Below, piece after piece: positions 61,464 through 64,000 of a DNA stretch of 64,000 nucleotides. How positions within the stretch are numbered: position 1 is the first letter of the stretch; each line of letters starts with the position of its first letter. A program made the translations under genes and the position numbers. This DNA is from an uncultured Bacteroidota bacterium (GTDB lineage Bacteria > Bacteroidota > Bacteroidia > Chitinophagales > Chitinophagaceae), in NCBI GenBank assembly GCA_903824665.1, contig CAIJXT010000015.1, positions 209,618 through 273,617 of the forward strand, written 5' to 3'. The notes under the pieces were generated by a model that worked only from the letters and a program-made list of their open reading frames with translations, was not told where the DNA came from and did not search any database.

Positions 61464-62933
61464 CTATTTAATAACCGGATCGAGGCCAAGTTTAATCTGT
61501 TCCTGCTCTTCGCGGCTTTTCTTGTCGAGGATGACCAGCATAGCGAGCGGAATATAGAAGAGCGCCGCAACCTTGTGGGTTTCGATGAGCTCTGAAAAGA
61601 AGTTATTGATAAAGCCGGCAGCAATGCACATGATGAGCCCCATGGTGCACCATTTGTAAAACTTGTCTTTGAACCGGTGATAGATCTTTTGTGCCTTTGC
61701 TACTACCAGCATCATGAAAATGGTATAGAGTATCATAGCTGGCCACCCCTGCTCTACCAGCATATACAGAAAATAGTTGTGCGTGGTGGATTGCTCGGGG
61801 TTTCGGCTCACGTAGGTGCGGAAAGATGTAACCGTATAGGGCTTGTAGAAATAATAAAATGAGCGGGGGCCATAGCCTGTGAGCGGACGGTCTTTGCTCA
61901 TGCGCACTGCAGCGATCCAGCGGTAGAGGCGTTCCATGGACGACATGTCGGTACCACGGAAAGTAGCGATAACGTGGTCTGTAAAGTTGCGCCGCATATA
62001 GGTGTGCTCGAAATCGGGTCTAAAATCGATATACTTATTGTTGGGGACCATGTAGCACATGAGCAAAATGATCAGTGCATAAAAGCCGGGCATGACCAGA
62101 TTGGCAAGGCGCATACGGATAGCGATACCGACCACAGCTGCAAAAATAACCGCAACCACTGCTGCACGGGCGTAAGCAAAACCTATGCCTGCCGTGAAAA
62201 GAAGGATGGTGACAATCAAGGCAGATCTGATAAAAATGTTGCGTTTGCGTACGAGTGGCCAACACGTAACGATGAGCAACGGGAAAAACATGGAGAGGAC
62301 TGTAGAATAGTCGACATGATTATAATACAACTGTGTGATGGCCCTCTGAATCTTGTGAAAGGCGAAGTTGTACATGGAATGGTGTACGAGTATTACAATG
62401 ACCGTAGCCAGCATGGGTACCAGCAGTACGAAAAACCCCTTTACAAAATCTTTCTTTTCCTGAAATATCCAGATAGGGAAGATGAAGAAGCTGACCAGCA
62501 ACCACGACTTGACGAGCAGGAACTTGAAGGAAAAAAACAGCATCTCAGAAAAGATGACCGCAACTATGGTCCAGAGAAACTGCAGAACAACGACGAGTAC
62601 CAACGGATCGCGCCAGAACCACTGCGGTATAATAGCAGGATTGCGTGCAAGCATAACCAGAAACAGCGCCAAAAACAACCACATCATAGGCTGGTCTGGC
62701 AGTGTGAGGGAGAGCGTATCGCCCGCAAAGCTAAGCTGAATGGATGGGGGGATAGTGAACAGGAAAATCCAGTACGCGGTTTTCCAGTTAACACCCATGA
62801 GAATGATATACAGATAGGCGAGCGGGGCAGCCAAAAAGTAATAGCTACCGGTAAATGCTACCAGTATTATAGAAAGAAACAGCACCGAAACCGATGCTAT
62901 TGTAAACCACCTATTTTGGATTGCTGCAAACAT
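61464..62933 (-). CDS. O-antigen ligase/polymerase family protein
   Basis: A 489-residue membrane protein with about 12 spans of the Wzy/WaaL family. The large periplasmic loop near residues 330-400 carries the family's STTHNYFLYMLVEQGWPAMI motif with its key histidine, and RPLTGYGPRSFYYFYKPY before it. It either polymerises lipid-linked repeats or joins them to an acceptor; the two cannot be told apart by sequence alone. Its ATG directly follows the stop of the Wzz-like gene, so both are made from one message. Confidence 0.88.
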   Translation of the reverse strand: MFAAIQNRWFTIASVSVLFLSIILVAFTGSYYFLAAPLAYLYIILMGVNWKTAYWIFLFTIPPSIQLSFAGDTLSLTLPDQPMMWLFLALFLVMLARNPAIIPQWFWRDPLVLVVVLQFLWTIVAVIFSEMLFFSFKFLLVKSWLLVSFFIFPIWIFQEKKDFVKGFFVLLVPMLATVIVILVHHSMYNFAFHKIQRAITQLYYNHVDYSTVLSMFFPLLIVTCWPLVRKRNIFIRSALIVTILLFTAGIGFAYARAAVVAVIFAAVVGIAIRMRLANLVMPGFYALIILLMCYMVPNNKYIDFRPDFEHTYMRRNFTDHVIATFRGTDMSSMERLYRWIAAVRMSKDRPLTGYGPRSFYYFYKPYTVTSFRTYVSRNPEQSTTHNYFLYMLVEQGWPAMILYTIFMMLVVAKAQKIYHRFKDKFYKWCTMGLIMCIAAGFINNFFSELIETHKVAALFYIPLAMLVILDKKSREEQEQIKLGLDPVIK

Positions 62934-63902
62934 TTATCGTTCAACCGCATTTAGTTTGCGGTAGTAGGCCATCATTAACACATACAATGTGCTGAAGAAA
63001 AAAGACAGCAAGGCTGCTGCAGTAAGCGTAAGCGGAGCGCCGAGTCCGGCAGGGTTTACCGGTGGCAGCGCACGGGTTATGACCTTCAGGAAATCCATAG
63101 CACTGTTGGTAGTGGCGTAAAACTCATTGAGGGCAGATATATAATGTGCCCGGTCTGCAACCAACTGGTCTTTAATAGACTCGATATTCTGGATTTCCTC
63201 TATTGCCCGTCCGTAACCCTTGCCACCACCTTTTATCTCGCTTACCAGTACATTCTGCCTTGAAGGGCTGATGATGGAGTAAATGCCATACTGGTCGCGC
63301 ATGTTGGCGAGGGTATCTGTGAGTGCAATAATAGAACTATCGAGCTTGATAACCTGGTCGTTGATAGACTTGTGTATACCGTTTTTGATGTAGGTATAGT
63401 ACTGGCGATACGTTTCTTCCAATACTTTTACCGACATATTGGCTACGTTGGCAGCAGTCTGGGGATCGTAGGCTACATAGGATATCTCTACATCTTTGTA
63501 CTCTGTGCGCTTGATATTGAAGTTCTTTTTGAAAATCATCATCAGGTCAGCATATCCCTGAGGGTCGTTTATATCTCTCTTATACACATCCTGAAACTGG
63601 CAGTTGCGGATGATACGGTTACGCACAGTGTCGGAAGTAGCAAGGGCGAGGATTTTGTCAACGTCGTCGTCGCCGCCAAAGTAATCGACATAACGGGTAT
63701 CAACAGCCCGGAAAAGGGTGTTGCGATCGCCGTACAGCGGGTTATTGACGAAAAAACGGGCTTCCGCTTTATATTTTTTCTGTTTTATGAGGAGAAAAGC
63801 ACCCGCCAGTGCTATGCCTGCGGCGGTAATAATAATAATGAAGCGCTTTTGTTTCTGGATTGTCCTTAGTATGTCAACAAGGTCAAAAGAGATATTAGTC
63901 AT
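62934..63902 (-). CDS. Wzz-like polysaccharide chain-length regulator
   Basis: A 322-residue inner-membrane protein from ATG 63902. Two membrane spans flank a long periplasmic coiled region: RFIIIITAAGIALAGAFLLIKQKKYKAEARFFVNNP (about 20-56), and ALPPVNPAGLGAPLTLTAAALLSFFFSTLYVLMMAYYRKLN at the end, with the Wzz Pro/Gly-rich stretch before the second span. No kinase domain. It would set chain length for the polymerase encoded next. The region to 64000 holds no other gene. Confidence 0.87.
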   Translation of the reverse strand: MTNISFDLVDILRTIQKQKRFIIIITAAGIALAGAFLLIKQKKYKAEARFFVNNPLYGDRNTLFRAVDTRYVDYFGGDDDVDKILALATSDTVRNRIIRNCQFQDVYKRDINDPQGYADLMMIFKKNFNIKRTEYKDVEISYVAYDPQTAANVANMSVKVLEETYRQYYTYIKNGIHKSINDQVIKLDSSIIALTDTLANMRDQYGIYSIISPSRQNVLVSEIKGGGKGYGRAIEEIQNIESIKDQLVADRAHYISALNEFYATTNSAMDFLKVITRALPPVNPAGLGAPLTLTAAALLSFFFSTLYVLMMAYYRKLNAVER

Positions 63903-64000
63903 TATAATAATTGTACTGTTTAGACCGCTTAAAGGTAAGTGTATTTTCAAAAACCCGTCAAAACATTTTTTTGTTACATGCCTCCCTGTGCCCGTTCGCA

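Noticed and set aside
61974..62954. 326-residue open frame antisense to the O-antigen ligase
   Set aside because: Highly polar, low-complexity reading of the membrane protein's reverse strand.
1..64000. CRISPR array, rRNA operon or insertion sequence
   Set aside because: No regularly spaced repeats with spacers, no rRNA-like sequence, and no transposase frame or terminal inverted repeats were seen.

Overview
The window looks like chromosomal DNA of a Bacteroidota bacterium, most likely of the Chitinophagaceae/Sphingobacteriia type (the rank below phylum is inference). The signs are: start regions that mostly lack Shine-Dalgarno sequences but often carry the phylum's -7 box TAnnTTTG; secreted proteins with Por/T9SS C-terminal sorting domains; families largely confined to the phylum (DUF4293, DUF6089, Wzi/RemB-like barrel, 600+ residue UbiD-type decarboxylase); and the futalosine route to menaquinone. 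Nothing resembles rRNA, tRNA or CRISPR.

Layout. 1-16.6 kb is housekeeping: ruvB (cut by the window edge), two menaquinone genes (mqnB, mqnD), an SPFH membrane protein with a small ribbon-helix-helix protein, the polyphosphate pair ppk1-ppx, a ferritin-like protein, an acyltransferase, a GHL10 glycosidase-like protein, a 2-oxoacid dehydrogenase E2, rsmE-DUF4159, an ECF sigma factor, a DEAD-box helicase and a flavin reductase. 16.6-20.9 kb holds two tandem paralogous secreted proteins, the UbiD-type menaquinone decarboxylase and a LamG/T9SS surface protein.

21.0-26.7 kb is the most unusual part: a minimal set of Mu-type phage genes (small and large terminase, DUF1320/gp36, DUF935 portal, a gp37-like neck or tail protein), all on the minus strand and all apparently intact, but with no capsid, protease, tail, lysis or integration genes, in an order that is not that of Mu, and interleaved with a host-like secreted charged protein and a membrane protein. 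A perfect 27-nt palindrome lies just upstream of the small terminase gene, and a 16-nt leader is shared by two of the genes. A related inverted repeat lies at 29.45 kb, beyond a TPR protein and a DUF433/DUF5615 toxin-antitoxin-like pair.

29.8-45.8 kb returns to core functions: dgt, serS, DUF4293, a DUF6089 outer-membrane protein, etfBA, a MurG-like glycosyltransferase, a Wzi/RemB-like barrel, pyrC, a MutS-family ATPase, a response regulator, ruvC, a flippase-like membrane protein and a DUF3108 protein. 45.8-55 kb is a surface-polysaccharide locus: flippase, FkbM methyltransferase, gmd and fcl (GDP-L-fucose), glycosyltransferases, a C-methyltransferase and a second, atypical GMD-like SDR enzyme. 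55-57 kb is an NHL-repeat T9SS protein. 57-61 kb has two Tat-type ferritin-like proteins and a zinc-ribbon/Nif3 pair. An otherwise empty 550-bp gap rich in TGCGCA repeats precedes an O-antigen ligase and a Wzz-like chain-length protein, which are cotranscribed and probably serve the same polysaccharide.
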